Shown: positions 7,425 to 16,555, counted from the stretch's first letter. The stretch: 64,000 bases of DNA from Ancylobacter polymorphus (GCF_030813495.1 NZ_JAUSUI010000007.1:62001-126000), one strand, 5' to 3'. Program-made: numbers and translations. The notes: generated by a model from the letters alone, not told the origin.

Positions 7425-8918
7425 ATGGTGTTCTCCCCGAACCGGCTTCTCCAGGAGCCGGCGCCTCTCGCGTGGCTGGAGCGCCAGAGCTGGCATCGCT
7501 GGCTCATTGTCGGCCTCGTCTCCATCGGCGCCTTTGTCGGCCAGCTCGACGCCACCATCGTGCAACTGGCGCTGCCGGCGCTGGGGCGGGCCTTCAATGT
7601 GCCGCTGCAGCAGGTGAGCTGGGTGGCTTTGTCCTATCTCCTCGCCTTCGCCTCCTTCCTGCCGATTTTCGGCCGGCTGTGCGAAATCCATGGCCGCAAG
7701 ACGCTTTATATTGCCGGCTATGCACTTTTCATCGCCGCCAGTGCGCTCTGCGCTCTGGCCGAGACCTTCGGCCAGCTCGTCGCCTTCCGCTTCCTGCAGG
7801 GCGTGGGCGGGGCGCTGCTCGGCGCCAACAGCATCGCGATTCTGGTGCAGGCGGTGCCGGAAGCGGCGCGCGGCCGGGCGCTCGGCTATTTCGCGGCGGC
7901 GCAGGCGGTGGGCATGAGCGCCGGCCCGGCGCTGGGCGGCTTCATCGTCGAGGCGCTGGGCTGGCGCTGGATCTTCGGCCTTACCGTGCCGTTTGGCGCT
8001 GTCGCCATTCTCGCGGGCTGGCTCGCTCTGCCGCGTGGGCCGGCGATTGGCCACAAGCCGGCCTTCGACTGGGGCGGGGCGCTGCTGATCGGACCGGCGC
8101 TGATCCTTCTGGTGGCGACGCTCAACCATGTGTCCAGCTGGCGGCTCGCCTCGCCGCTGACGCTGGCGAGCCTCCTCGTCGCCGCGCTGCTGCTGTGGGC
8201 CCTGCGCCGGCGCGAAGCGCGCACCGCCGCGCCGCTGATCGACCCGCGCCTGTTCACCGCGAGCGCCTTCCGCTGGGGGGCGCTGGCGGTGGTTCTGGGC
8301 TATGGGCTGCTCTATGGCGTGTTCTTCCTCATGTCCTTCGGCCTTGCCCATGGCTATGGCGAAAGCGCGGGGGCGGCGGGGCTGCGGCTGGCGCTGGTGC
8401 CGGTGGCGCTCGGCCTCACCGCGCCGCTCAGCCATGATCTGAGCCGCCTTCTCGGCGCCCGCTGGATCGGCCCCGCCGGCATGGGGAGCGTGCTGGCCGG
8501 GCTGGCCATTCTCGGCGCGACCTTCGGCCTCTCGCCCTATCACCATGTGCTGGACACGGTGTCCTTCGTGCTCATCGGCATCGGGCTCGGCCTGTTCGTG
8601 GCGCCTAACAGCCACGCCACCCTCGCCGCCGCGCCGGCCGGCCTCGCCGGGGCCGCGGGGTCGCTGCTCAATCTGATGCGGGTGCTCGGCACCAGCCTCG
8701 GCGTGGCCGCCGGGGCGAGCATGCTGGCCTGGCGGCTGAGGGTGGAAACGGGAAGCGGCGCCGGGACCGCCGATATGGCGGCCCTCGCCGCCGACGGCCC
8801 CGGCCTGCTCGCCGCCGTGCGCACCAGCCTGCCTCTGCTCGCCCTGATGGCGCTCGTCGCCGCCGTCGCCGCGCGAAAGGCGGCGGCGGGAGGGGGCGCT
8901 GAGGCGCGGAAGGGGTGA
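7425..8918 (+). CDS. DHA2-type MFS multidrug exporter
   Basis: A 497-residue inner-membrane transporter of the drug:H+ antiporter-2 (EmrB/QacA) family with about 14 hydrophobic helices. Helix 1 holds GQLDATIVQLALPAL. The loop 2-3 motif A is GRLCEIHGRKTLYI, and motif C-like AVGMSAGPALGGF sits in helix 5. EALGWRWIFGLTVPFG is typical of the family. Substrates are not predictable. The start is uncertain: a GTG at 7371 is in frame, and the ATG at 7425 was preferred. It lies directly after nadD and before nhaA, inside a segment that interrupts the usual nadD-rsfS order. Confidence 0.88.
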   Translation: MVFSPNRLLQEPAPLAWLERQSWHRWLIVGLVSIGAFVGQLDATIVQLALPALGRAFNVPLQQVSWVALSYLLAFASFLPIFGRLCEIHGRKTLYIAGYALFIAASALCALAETFGQLVAFRFLQGVGGALLGANSIAILVQAVPEAARGRALGYFAAAQAVGMSAGPALGGFIVEALGWRWIFGLTVPFGAVAILAGWLALPRGPAIGHKPAFDWGGALLIGPALILLVATLNHVSSWRLASPLTLASLLVAALLLWALRRREARTAAPLIDPRLFTASAFRWGALAVVLGYGLLYGVFFLMSFGLAHGYGESAGAAGLRLALVPVALGLTAPLSHDLSRLLGARWIGPAGMGSVLAGLAILGATFGLSPYHHVLDTVSFVLIGIGLGLFVAPNSHATLAAAPAGLAGAAGSLLNLMRVLGTSLGVAAGASMLAWRLRVETGSGAGTADMAALAADGPGLLAAVRTSLPLLALMALVAAVAARKAAAGGGAEARKG

Positions 8919-9021
8919 GTTGCGAAGGGGAGTTCTCCTCCCCCGCCCCTAGCCTTCCGCAGCGTCATGCCCTAAATACCCTCCTGGGTGTCGTCGGCTG
9001 CATCCCGCAGCTGGGGCAGGT

Positions 9022-10431
9022 ATGCGCTGGTCGGGCCGCCGCGCGGGACCTGTTTGCATGGCCGGACGCCTTTACCGTCGCACCAGCGCGCGTGCGCGCC
9101 TCGCCACCGAGCGCGCTTTCCACGCCGCCGAACGTTTCCTGCATATCGAAGCCGTCAGCGGCCTGGTGCTGCTGGCCGCTGCCGCGATCGCGCTGATCTG
9201 GGCGAATTCGCCCTATGCGCAGAGCTATCACGACCTCTGGCACGCGCCGCTGAGCATCGGCATTGGCGGCTTCGTCGTGTCGCACTCGCTGCATTTCTGG
9301 GTCAATGACGCGCTCATGACCCTGTTCTTCCTCGTGGTGGGGATGGAGATAAGGCGGGAAATCCATGAAGGCGCGCTCTCCAAATTGCGCGCGGCGGTGC
9401 TGCCGATGGCGGCGGCGGCGGGCGGCGTCGCCCTTCCCGCGCTGATCTATGTCGCGCTGAACCCGGCGCCCGGCCAGATCGAGGGATGGGCGGTGCCGAC
9501 GGCGACCGACATCGCCTTCGCGGTCGGCGTGCTGGCGCTGCTGGGGCGCTCCATCCCGCCCAATCTGCGGGTGTTCCTGCTGGCGCTGGCGATCATCGAC
9601 GACATCGCGGCGATCCTCATCATCGCCCTGTTCTATTCCGGCGGCATCGACCCGGCGGGGCTGCTGGTCGGGCTCGCCGGCCTCGCTTTGGTGGTGGCGC
9701 TGCAAATGGCCGGCATCGGCTCGGCCTGGGCCTATGTACTGCCCGGCGCGGTGCTGTGGATCGGCCTGTTGCAGGCGGGCGCGCACCCCACCCTCGCCGG
9801 GGTGATGCTCGGCATGCTGACCCCGGTGCTGCCGGCGCGCGGGCGCGAGCCGGCGCTGAATGCGGCGATGCGGGCGCTGGACGAGATCCGCGCCAAGGCC
9901 GCCCGTTCGCCGGAGGCGGCCGCCAGCCTGCTGCCGCCGCTGCGCCGCCTCGCCCTCGCCCAGCGCGAGATGACCCCGCCGGTGACGCGGGTGCAGATGC
10001 TGCTGCACCCCTATGTCGCCTATGGCGTGATGCCGGTCTTCGCCCTCGCCAATGCCGGGGTGAGCCTCGACGGGGTCGATCTCGGCCGGGCGGATGCCTT
10101 CGCCGTGATGGCGGGCGTGGTGCTGGCGCTGGTGGTGGGCAAGCCGCTCGGCGTGTTCGCCGCCAGCTGGCTGGTGGTGCGCGCCGGCTGGGGCAGCCTG
10201 CCGCCGGGCGTCACCTGGGGCGGGGTGCTGCTGGTGGGGCTGCTGGCCGGCATCGGCTTCACCATGTCGATCTTCATCGCGACGCTCGCCTTCGCCGACC
10301 CGGCGCTGCTCGGTGCCGCCAAGCTCGGCGTACTCGTCGCCTCGCTCACCGCCGTCGGCCTCGGCCTCGGCTGGGGCCTGGTGCAGGCGCGGCGGGCGCG
10401 GGCGGTGGCGCCGGTTTCCGCCTCGGCCTGA
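9022..10431 (+). CDS. nhaA: Na+/H+ antiporter NhaA
   Basis: A 469-residue inner-membrane antiporter that exchanges cytoplasmic sodium for external protons and supports pH and salt homeostasis. The ion-binding aspartates are in ATDIAFA (Asp163) and IIDDIAA (Asp193-Asp194), with the same 30-residue spacing as Asp133/Asp163-164 of the E. coli protein. The N-terminal [20 protein letters not shown] is also characteristic. The ATG at 9022 has a GGGGCAGG five bases upstream; an ATG at 9058 is an alternative. The C-terminal extension beyond the last helix is short and basic. It lies 103 bp after the MFS gene. Confidence 0.95.
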   Translation: MRWSGRRAGPVCMAGRLYRRTSARARLATERAFHAAERFLHIEAVSGLVLLAAAAIALIWANSPYAQSYHDLWHAPLSIGIGGFVVSHSLHFWVNDALMTLFFLVVGMEIRREIHEGALSKLRAAVLPMAAAAGGVALPALIYVALNPAPGQIEGWAVPTATDIAFAVGVLALLGRSIPPNLRVFLLALAIIDDIAAILIIALFYSGGIDPAGLLVGLAGLALVVALQMAGIGSAWAYVLPGAVLWIGLLQAGAHPTLAGVMLGMLTPVLPARGREPALNAAMRALDEIRAKAARSPEAAASLLPPLRRLALAQREMTPPVTRVQMLLHPYVAYGVMPVFALANAGVSLDGVDLGRADAFAVMAGVVLALVVGKPLGVFAASWLVVRAGWGSLPPGVTWGGVLLVGLLAGIGFTMSIFIATLAFADPALLGAAKLGVLVASLTAVGLGLGWGLVQARRARAVAPVSASA

Positions 10432-10454
10432 GGCGGGGCAGGGGGCGGGCGGGC

Positions 10455-10740
10455 CGAAGGGGCGCTTTCCCCGTGGTGCCTGTCGTCTGGCGGATGGGGC
10501 GTACAACCTCGCCTGCCTCTACCGTTGGCAGCACTGGCGCGAGATTGCCGCGCTGGTGCCGATGACGATCATCGACCGCCCCGGATGCACCTTCCCCGCC
10601 ATGGCCAGCCCGGCGGCGCAGGCGCTCGCCCGCGGGTGTCGGAGTTCGAGGCGGCGGCGCTGCCGCTGCTGCGCCCGCCGGCCTGGGTTTTCCTGCACGG
10701 GCTGAAATCGCTGGTGTCGTCGATGCGGATACGGGGGGAG
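10455..10740 (+). pseudogene. Decayed second copy of the nadD 3' half
   Basis: This stretch aligns collinearly with 7030-7325 of nad[14 protein letters not shown] is identical, IIDRPGCTF and [12 protein letters not shown] follow in one frame, then after a 4-base deletion near 10632 the reading continues in another frame as [17 protein letters not shown]. The final SSTQLR motif has become SSMRIR. There is no 5' half and no start, so no working product is possible. The copy sits at the far end of the MFS-nhaA segment, so nadD sequence flanks that segment on both sides. The remaining bases up to 10816 are GC-rich and show nothing else. Confidence 0.88.
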
Positions 10741-10816
10741 GGGTGGGGGCGCGCCGTTGGTAAGGGGGTGGAACGGCTTTCCCTATTACGGCCGGGTGCG
10801 ACCTCATTTTGGACAT

Positions 10817-12349
10817 TCAAGTAGATTCATTTGGCTCGTTCGACAGAAACTGCATTTCTCGGATGTAGGTTCCAAAGTCACCGAACCCCAGTGGATGCTC
10901 TCTTTTCTCTAGGTCCCGCAACACTCGCTCGTAGTCATCTTTTACAAGCGCGCGCTCCTCTGGCCCCGCATCTTTGAAGGCGTACGTTTCAAGGATATCG
11001 AAGGGACCGGCTGTGATGATCCGCTTGCCTCCATCTATGACGTCCTGTAGCACTGTCCGGCGGATCAGATGTCCAAACGTCCACCCTGCTAGCTCCGAGA
11101 GGGAGTAGTGCAGAAACGAGGTGACGCCCGGCGCCAAAGGCGTGGTTGCATCGCATTGAAAGCGAACCAAGGGAGCGCAACCCTCTGACAGGTAGCCTAA
11201 GTCTGTGATGTGCGCGTTGATGTCTGCGAGGGAGAAAGAAAGGTCACGAATATTCCGGTCGTTGGCAATGGTCCGTATCGCCTCTGCCAAACTGTAGAGC
11301 TTCTCCCAATCCAGATTCTGGCCCGTTTGTCTATCGATAATGATTGACGAATCGATCTTGCGACTACCTAGCCATAGTTCGACCCGCAGCGGCCCTTTCA
11401 TCGACCACAGCTTGAGCCGGGAATAGGTGTGCCAGTGATCAAGAGGCGCAGGTTCATTAAACCTCATGACCATATTCATGGCCACCTGCTGCGGACTGAA
11501 CAGAATTTCTACCGGAGGTGCGGACACTCGAATGGGTGCCTCTGGCGCGAATGGCATCGCATACATCATTCCCGTCATATGGAAGGCGGCGTCCGTCAGC
11601 GAAGAGCGGAACCGAACGTCGCAAGTGCCTTGTGGCTGCGGAGTGATGTAAACTGTGCCGCCGGTCTCTGACACTTTTCGCGAATAGTCGGGGACAGAGA
11701 AGCGCTCCGGGACGTACTCGAAGCTCGATATTTTCAATCCGTTTCCGATACCGAGAAATTCTTTGAATATCTCGTCGTTTGTGTGCTCGGCGAAGAGGAG
11801 CTTTGCGGTGCCATACCCTTTCTCGTGTCCAATTTCGGTGTAGAGTCTACGCTTCTCAATGATGTAGTCACCCTGCGTATCAATGCATTCCTGCATCCAC
11901 TTTATGAAATCTCCAGAGATAATGTCGCCCTCAGTGAACGATATCGACATGGATCTCTTGTTGATCTTGACGCCATTTACATCGGCTGCGCGGATCATTT
12001 TCAAGCTACGCGCTATAAGGTCCGTCCAGAAGTGCTTGATGTACAGTACAGGCTCGCCGTGTCGCTTCTTGATGAGTACGACAAACCAGGGGCTTGGGTC
12101 CTGGGCGGATTTGCGCAGATTGGAGAGCGTGATGGGAACGGATGTCTTGAGGCCCTCGATAGATTTCACCTGGACGAAAGCTCGCTGGCGAGGAGGCTGG
12201 CTGTCAGCAGGGCCATCGTAGTCCCGATGCGGCAGCTCAACGACATAATCCCAGCCGCCTTCGTCCTCATCGACCCGATGACATAGGCCGTCGAATTCAG
12301 ACACTTTAGCGGCAAAGAAACGTTCCGCATATGCGGGGAGACGCGTCAT
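10817..12349 (-). CDS. Orphan protein with DUF4365-like (nuclease-type) N-terminal domain
   Basis: A 510-residue protein that I do not recognise as a named family. Residues 1-100 resemble DUF4365: FFAAKVSEFDGLCHRVDED, then GWDYVVELP (Asp34, Glu38), RAFVQVKS (Gln60-Val61-Lys62) and SPWFVVLIKK. The Asp...Gln-x-Lys spacing is that of a PD-(D/E)xK nuclease core. Residues 100-510 are soluble-looking alpha/beta sequence with no motif that I know. The gene is clearly poorer in GC and uses different codons from its neighbours, pointing to horizontal transfer. It lies alone, reversed, between the nadD remnant and rsfS. DUF4365 domains often occur in defence or nucleic-acid-processing proteins, but function here is inference. 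Confidence 0.72.
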   Translation of the reverse strand: MTRLPAYAERFFAAKVSEFDGLCHRVDEDEGGWDYVVELPHRDYDGPADSQPPRQRAFVQVKSIEGLKTSVPITLSNLRKSAQDPSPWFVVLIKKRHGEPVLYIKHFWTDLIARSLKMIRAADVNGVKINKRSMSISFTEGDIISGDFIKWMQECIDTQGDYIIEKRRLYTEIGHEKGYGTAKLLFAEHTNDEIFKEFLGIGNGLKISSFEYVPERFSVPDYSRKVSETGGTVYITPQPQGTCDVRFRSSLTDAAFHMTGMMYAMPFAPEAPIRVSAPPVEILFSPQQVAMNMVMRFNEPAPLDHWHTYSRLKLWSMKGPLRVELWLGSRKIDSSIIIDRQTGQNLDWEKLYSLAEAIRTIANDRNIRDLSFSLADINAHITDLGYLSEGCAPLVRFQCDATTPLAPGVTSFLHYSLSELAGWTFGHLIRRTVLQDVIDGGKRIITAGPFDILETYAFKDAGPEERALVKDDYERVLRDLEKREHPLGFGDFGTYIREMQFLSNEPNEST

Positions 12350-12690
12350 TGAGAAGTTCGCCTTACACTTTAGAAGCCAATTGGGCGCGCCATTCAGGTT
12401 TTGACGGCTATATTATGATGATTATGTTCTCTCGCAAGTAGCTCATATAAGCCCGCACTCGCTTGATTCTATTTGTCTTTCCTAAGGGCAGAAACACTGC
12501 ATGCGACACCAAAGTTGCATACCAACGACGCCCACTTTGTCCGAAGGCCAACTGAAAACGGGCAGCCCCACCTCCCCACCCCCCGGTTGAAGATCGGCCG
12601 CATCCGCATTATCCTAAGGGGGCAGGCACGGTGCGGAAGGGCCGTCCGTGGCTTGCGGTAAAGACGAGAGGATCAGGACCCCTGTCCATC
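12350..12690. other. Intergenic region, AT-rich left part, rsfS leader at right
   Basis: The first 190 bp (to about 12540) share the low GC of the orphan gene on its left and probably hold that gene's minus-strand promoter, which I could not pin down. GC rises sharply from about 12545, marking the right edge of the foreign DNA. The only recognisable signal after that is the promoter-like pair listed at 12587-12615. No small gene is supported. Confidence 0.6.
12587..12615 (+). promoter_or_regulatory. Candidate sigma70-type promoter for rsfS
   Basis: TTGAAG (12587-12592), 17 bases, then TATCCT (12610-12615), about 75 bp before the rsfS start. Since the nadD-rsfS junction has been broken by inserted genes, rsfS and the genes after it need their own promoter, which supports the call. 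The match to consensus is only moderate. Confidence 0.45.
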
Positions 12691-13104
12691 ATGGCGCTTG
12701 CAGCGGCCGACACCAGCCCGGCGACTGCACCTGTCTCCGACGCGCGCTTCGACGCCGAGGAGATTCTTGCCCTCGTTCTCGCCCGTCTAGATGATGACCA
12801 GGCCGAGGACGTCGTCTCCATCGAACTGCGCGGCAAGACGACCATTGCCGATTACATGGTCGTCGCCTCCGGCCGCAACCAGCGTCATGTCGGCGCCATT
12901 GCCGAGCACCTCGTCGAGGCGCTCAAGGGCCTTGGCGTCAAGGGCGTGCGCGTCGAGGGCCAGCCGGCCTGCGACTGGGTGCTGATCGATGCGAGCGACG
13001 TGATCGTCCACATCTTCCAGCCGGAAGTGCGCGGGTTCTACAATATCGAGAAGATGTGGTCGGCCGCCATTCCCGGCGGGCCGTCGACGCTGACGCGCGG
13101 CTGA
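12691..13104 (+). CDS. rsfS: Ribosome silencing factor RsfS
   Basis: A 137-residue cytosolic protein of the Iojap/RsfS family, which binds ribosomal protein uL14 and blocks subunit joining in starvation. Conserved blocks are [20 protein letters not shown] (about residues 52-71), [19 protein letters not shown] and [16 protein letters not shown] at the end. A GTG at 12631 is in frame, but the ATG at 12691 gives the usual length with a short alanine-rich lead. It is followed after 7 bp by rlmH. In relatives it normally follows nadD directly; here the two are separated by about 5.4 kb. Confidence 0.95.
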   Translation: MALAAADTSPATAPVSDARFDAEEILALVLARLDDDQAEDVVSIELRGKTTIADYMVVASGRNQRHVGAIAEHLVEALKGLGVKGVRVEGQPACDWVLIDASDVIVHIFQPEVRGFYNIEKMWSAAIPGGPSTLTRG

Positions 13105-13111
13105 GCGCGTC

Positions 13112-13594
13112 TTGCGGCTCATTATTCTCGCGGTCGGCCGGCTGAAGGCCGGGCCCGAAAGGGAGTTGTGCGCCCGCTATCTCGACCGCTCGGCCAAGGG
13201 CGGGCGGGCGCTCGGCCTGTCCGGCCCTGACGTGACCGAGATCGCGGAAAGCGCCGCGCGCCGCCCCGAAGACCGCATGGCCGAGGAGGGTGCCGCCCTT
13301 CTCGCCGCGCTGCCCGAGGCCGGGGCGGTGCTGGCGCTCGACCCGCGTGGGCTGGAGATGACCAGCGAGCAGATCGCCGCCGACCTCGCCGCCCTGCGCG
13401 ACCGGGGTTCGCGCAGCCTCACCTTCGTCATTGGCGGAGCGGACGGGCTGAGCGAGGCGGTACGCGGGCGGGCGGACCGGCTGATCGCCTTCGGCCGCGC
13501 CACCTTTCCCCACCAGCTCGTCCGCGTCATGATGGCCGAACAGATCTACCGCGCGACGACGATCCTCGCAGGCCATCCCTACCATAAGGCCTGA
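13112..13594 (+). CDS. rlmH: 23S rRNA pseudouridine-1915 N3-methyltransferase
   Basis: A 160-residue SPOUT-class methyltransferase that uses S-adenosylmethionine to methylate pseudouridine 1915 in helix 69 of assembled 70S ribosomes. The trefoil-knot SAM site is [18 protein letters not shown], and the C-terminal signature is [20 protein letters not shown] followed by GHPYHK. The start is TTG at 13112, giving [14 protein letters not shown], the normal beginning of the family. It is 7 bp after rsfS and clearly in the same transcript. Confidence 0.96.
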   Translation: MRLIILAVGRLKAGPERELCARYLDRSAKGGRALGLSGPDVTEIAESAARRPEDRMAEEGAALLAALPEAGAVLALDPRGLEMTSEQIAADLAALRDRGSRSLTFVIGGADGLSEAVRGRADRLIAFGRATFPHQLVRVMMAEQIYRATTILAGHPYHKA

Positions 13595-13645
13595 GCGGGC
13601 GGCGGCGCTAACCCGTTCTTAACCACGCCGGCCCCTCCTATTCCG

Positions 13646-15037
13646 ATGCCCGCGCGCCGCTCCTCTTCGCCCCCCGTAGCTCGCCCGCCCTTGCGCGCGG
13701 CGGTCGCAGGGGTGTGCGCGCTGGCGCTGCTGGCCGGGCCGTGGGCAAGGCCGGCCGCCGCGCAGGGCGACACCACGCAGGCAGGCGCCACGCCCGCTGC
13801 GGCTGCGCCCGCCACCGCGCCGCAGGACAAGCAGCAGGAACAGCAGCAGCGCATCGAGCGGCTCGATGCCGAGATGAAGGATTCCTCCGCCGTGCAGAAG
13901 CGGCTCGCCGCCGAGGTGGCGGCGCTGGAGGGCGACCGGGCCAAGCTGAACGAGGCGCTGCTCGACACCGCGATCCGGGTGCGCGAGACCGAGGGCAAGC
14001 TCGACGCCAGCGAACAGCGCCTGCTGCTGCTCAGCCGCGAAGCCGCCGACATCAAGGAATCGCTGGAGGCCCGCCGCGCCGTGCTGGCGGAAGTGCTGGG
14101 CGGGCTGGTGCGGCTCGGCCGCCGGCCGCCGCCGGCGCTGATGGTGCGCCCGGACGATGCGCTGGAATCGATCCGCTCCGCCATGATGCTCGGCGCCGTG
14201 CTGCCGGAACTCAAGGCGGAGACGGACCTGCTCGCCAGCGAACTCGCCGCGCAGGAGCGGGTGCGCCAGGATACCGCCCGCGAGCGCGACGCTCTCGCAG
14301 AATTGAAACGCTCCCTCGCCGATGAGCGCGCCCGAACCGCGGCGCTGATCGAGGAGAAGAAGAACTCGCTGCAGCAGGGCGAGGCGGCCCTCGCCGAGGA
14401 GAAGACCCGCGCCGCCGCGCTCGCCGCCGAGGCCGGCAATGTGCGCGAGCTGATGGAGCGCATGGAGACGGAGATTTCCGCCACCCGCAAGGCGGCGCAG
14501 GAAGCCGCGCAAAGCGAGGCGGCGCAAGGCGCGGGGGGCAGTGCGACGGACCGGCTGGCGGCGCTGCAGAACCCCGGCCGGCTGAGCCCCGGCGTGCCGT
14601 TCGAGGATGCCAAGGGCCTGCTGAAGCTGCCGGTCGGCGGCGCGGTGCTCAAGGCCTTCGGCGCCGATGACGGCTATGGCGGGCAGGAAAAGGGCATGTC
14701 GCTGGGCACGCGGATCGAGGCCCAGGTGGCCTCCCCCAGCGATGGCTGGGTGGTCTATGCCGGGCCTTTCCGCTCATATGGACAACTGTTAATTATCAAT
14801 GCCGGCAATGGTTATCATATCCTGCTCGCCGGAATGGATAAGATCACGGTGGAGTTGGGCCAGTTCGTGCTGTCGGGCGAGCCGGTCGGGATCATGGGGC
14901 GCGGTCCCCAACTGGTCTCGTCGGCCGGCCTTGGAACTGCCCAACCCATTCTTTACGTCGAGTTCCGCAAGGATGGTAACTCGATCGATCCAACGCCATG
15001 GTGGGCGACGAGCGAAAGCGAGAAGGTACGCGGATGA
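13646..15037 (+). CDS. EnvC-like murein hydrolase activator (degenerate LytM domain)
   Basis: A 463-residue secreted protein. A signal peptide (about residues 1-38, ending AAAQG) is followed by long coiled coils (about 50-290) rich in Glu, Ala and Arg, then a C-terminal M23/LytM-type domain from LPVGGAVLKAFG. The zinc ligands of active LytM peptidases are missing: the HxxxD site reads KGMSLGTRIEAQ and the HxH site reads GYHILLAGM. This is the pattern of EnvC/NlpD-type activators, which switch on amidases at the septum and in E. coli are controlled by FtsEX. ftsEX lies elsewhere in this window (46116-47787). Its TGA overlaps the ATG of ctpA. Confidence 0.9.
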   Translation: MPARRSSSPPVARPPLRAAVAGVCALALLAGPWARPAAAQGDTTQAGATPAAAAPATAPQDKQQEQQQRIERLDAEMKDSSAVQKRLAAEVAALEGDRAKLNEALLDTAIRVRETEGKLDASEQRLLLLSREAADIKESLEARRAVLAEVLGGLVRLGRRPPPALMVRPDDALESIRSAMMLGAVLPELKAETDLLASELAAQERVRQDTARERDALAELKRSLADERARTAALIEEKKNSLQQGEAALAEEKTRAAALAAEAGNVRELMERMETEISATRKAAQEAAQSEAAQGAGGSATDRLAALQNPGRLSPGVPFEDAKGLLKLPVGGAVLKAFGADDGYGGQEKGMSLGTRIEAQVASPSDGWVVYAGPFRSYGQLLIINAGNGYHILLAGMDKITVELGQFVLSGEPVGIMGRGPQLVSSAGLGTAQPILYVEFRKDGNSIDPTPWWATSESEKVRG

Positions 15038-16383
15038 TGCGTAGGACGTCTGTATTTCTCTTCGGTGCGGCGGCCGGCGCCCTGATCGCGGTCGGTGCCA
15101 CCCAGCCGCGGCTGCTGCTTGAGCCGACGGCGGCCATGGCGGCCGCCTCCGACACGTACCGCCAGCTGAACCTGTTCGGCGACGTGTTCGAGCGCGTGCG
15201 CGCCGACTATGTCGAGAAGCCGGAGGATTCGAAGCTGGTCGAGGCTGCCATCAACGGCATGCTGTCCTCGCTCGACCCGCACTCCACCTATATGGACGCG
15301 AAGGATTTCCGCGACATGCAGGTGCAGACCCGCGGCCAGTTCGGCGGTCTCGGCATCGAGGTGACGATGGAGGACGGCCTCGTCAAGGTCGTCGCCCCGA
15401 TCGACGACACCCCGGCGGCCAAGGCCGGCGTGCAGGCCGGCGACCTGATCGCCAAGCTCGACGGCGAAGAGGTGAAGGGCATGACCCTGAACCAGGCGGT
15501 CGACAAGATGCGCGGCGCCGTCAACACGCCGATCAAGCTCACCATCATCCGCAAGGGCCAGGACAAGCCGATCGAGCTGTCGATCACCCGCGACATCATC
15601 AACATCAAGTCGGTGCGCGCCCGGGTCGAGCATGACGATATCGGCTATATCCGCATCACCTCCTTCAGCGAGCAGACCGGCGAGGGCCTGAAGAAGGCGG
15701 TGGCCGACCTGACCAAGCAGATCGGCGAGGACAAGCTCAAGGGCTTCATCATCGACCTGCGCAACAATCCGGGCGGTCTGCTCGACCAGGCGATCGACGT
15801 GTCCGACACCTTCCTCGACCGTGGCGAGATCGTCTCCACCCGCGGCCGCGACCCCGAGCAGACCGAGCGCCGCAACGCCCGGCCGGGCGACCTCGCCAAG
15901 GGCAAGCCGATCATCGTGCTCGTCAATGGCGGCTCGGCCTCGGCGTCGGAAATCGTCGCCGGCGCGCTGCAGGACCACAAGCGCGCCACGGTGCTGGGCT
16001 CGCTCTCCTTCGGCAAGGGCTCGGTGCAGACGGTGATCCCGGTCTCCGGCAATGCCGCGATCAAGCTGACCACGGCACGCTACTACACGCCGTCGGGCCG
16101 CTCGATCCAGGCCAAGGGCATCCAGCCCGACATCGAGCTGGTGCAGGACGTGCCGCAGGATGTGAAGGCGAAGGCCGAGGCGGCCGGCGTCGAGACCACG
16201 CGCGGCGAGGCCTCGCTCAAGGGCCATCTGAAGAATGGCGAGGACGAGCAGACCGGCTCCCCGGCCTATGTGCCGCCGGACCCGAAGGACGACACCCAGC
16301 TCAAGCTGGCGATCGACCTGATCGAGGGCGTGCAGAAGAACGCCGCCTATCCCGCCGATCCCAAGGCGGCCGTGCCGAACTGA
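15034..16383 (+). CDS. ctpA: Carboxy-terminal processing protease, S41 family
   Basis: A 449-residue periplasmic protease. The N-terminal signal or anchor helix is FLFGAAAGALIAVGAT, a PDZ domain covers about residues 85-170 (FGGLGIEVTMEDGLVKVV), and the S41 catalytic domain follows. The catalytic pair is Ser303 in GGSASASEI and Lys328 in SFGKGSVQT, 25 residues apart as in E. coli Prc. Such proteases trim envelope and peptidoglycan enzymes from their C-termini. The ATG at 15034 overlaps the stop of the EnvC-like gene (ATGA) and was chosen over an in-frame GTG-type start further up. A clear terminator follows. Confidence 0.95.
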   Translation: MMRRTSVFLFGAAAGALIAVGATQPRLLLEPTAAMAAASDTYRQLNLFGDVFERVRADYVEKPEDSKLVEAAINGMLSSLDPHSTYMDAKDFRDMQVQTRGQFGGLGIEVTMEDGLVKVVAPIDDTPAAKAGVQAGDLIAKLDGEEVKGMTLNQAVDKMRGAVNTPIKLTIIRKGQDKPIELSITRDIINIKSVRARVEHDDIGYIRITSFSEQTGEGLKKAVADLTKQIGEDKLKGFIIDLRNNPGGLLDQAIDVSDTFLDRGEIVSTRGRDPEQTERRNARPGDLAKGKPIIVLVNGGSASASEIVAGALQDHKRATVLGSLSFGKGSVQTVIPVSGNAAIKLTTARYYTPSGRSIQAKGIQPDIELVQDVPQDVKAKAEAAGVETTRGEASLKGHLKNGEDEQTGSPAYVPPDPKDDTQLKLAIDLIEGVQKNAAYPADPKAAVPN

Positions 16384-16436
16384 TCGCACATGAAATGGCG
16401 CCGCCGGCCCCGTGCCGGTGGCGACGTGAGATAAGC

Positions 16437-16463
16437 AAGGCCCGCTTCGCCAAGCGGGCCTTT
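16437..16463 (+). terminator. Rho-independent terminator after ctpA
   Basis: Stem AAGGCCCGCTT (16437-16447), loop CGCC, stem AAGCGGGCCTT, followed by a short T run, 54 bp after the ctpA stop. It ends the rsfS-rlmH-envC-ctpA transcript. Confidence 0.85.
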
Positions 16464-16555
16464 CGCGTGACTGGGGGCTGGCGCTTTTTTGCGCTGCCGC
16501 GGCGAATGCCCGATTCTGCCCCGATCCTGCCTTGGTCGCGGGCGACAAAGACGGC

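Noticed and set aside
6417-8615. 732-codon open frame on the minus strand over proA, nadD and the MFS gene
   Set aside because: The translation is compositionally extreme and crosses three real genes; no start context or homology.
10525-10824. 99-codon open frame encoding [17 protein letters not shown]
   Set aside because: Only the second half resembles NadD; the first half is an out-of-frame reading of the same copy. It is explained by the frameshifted nadD remnant.
10455-12690. Insertion sequence or integron at the nadD-rsfS junction
   Set aside because: No transposase or integrase frame, no terminal inverted repeats and no tRNA target were found around the AT-rich gene.
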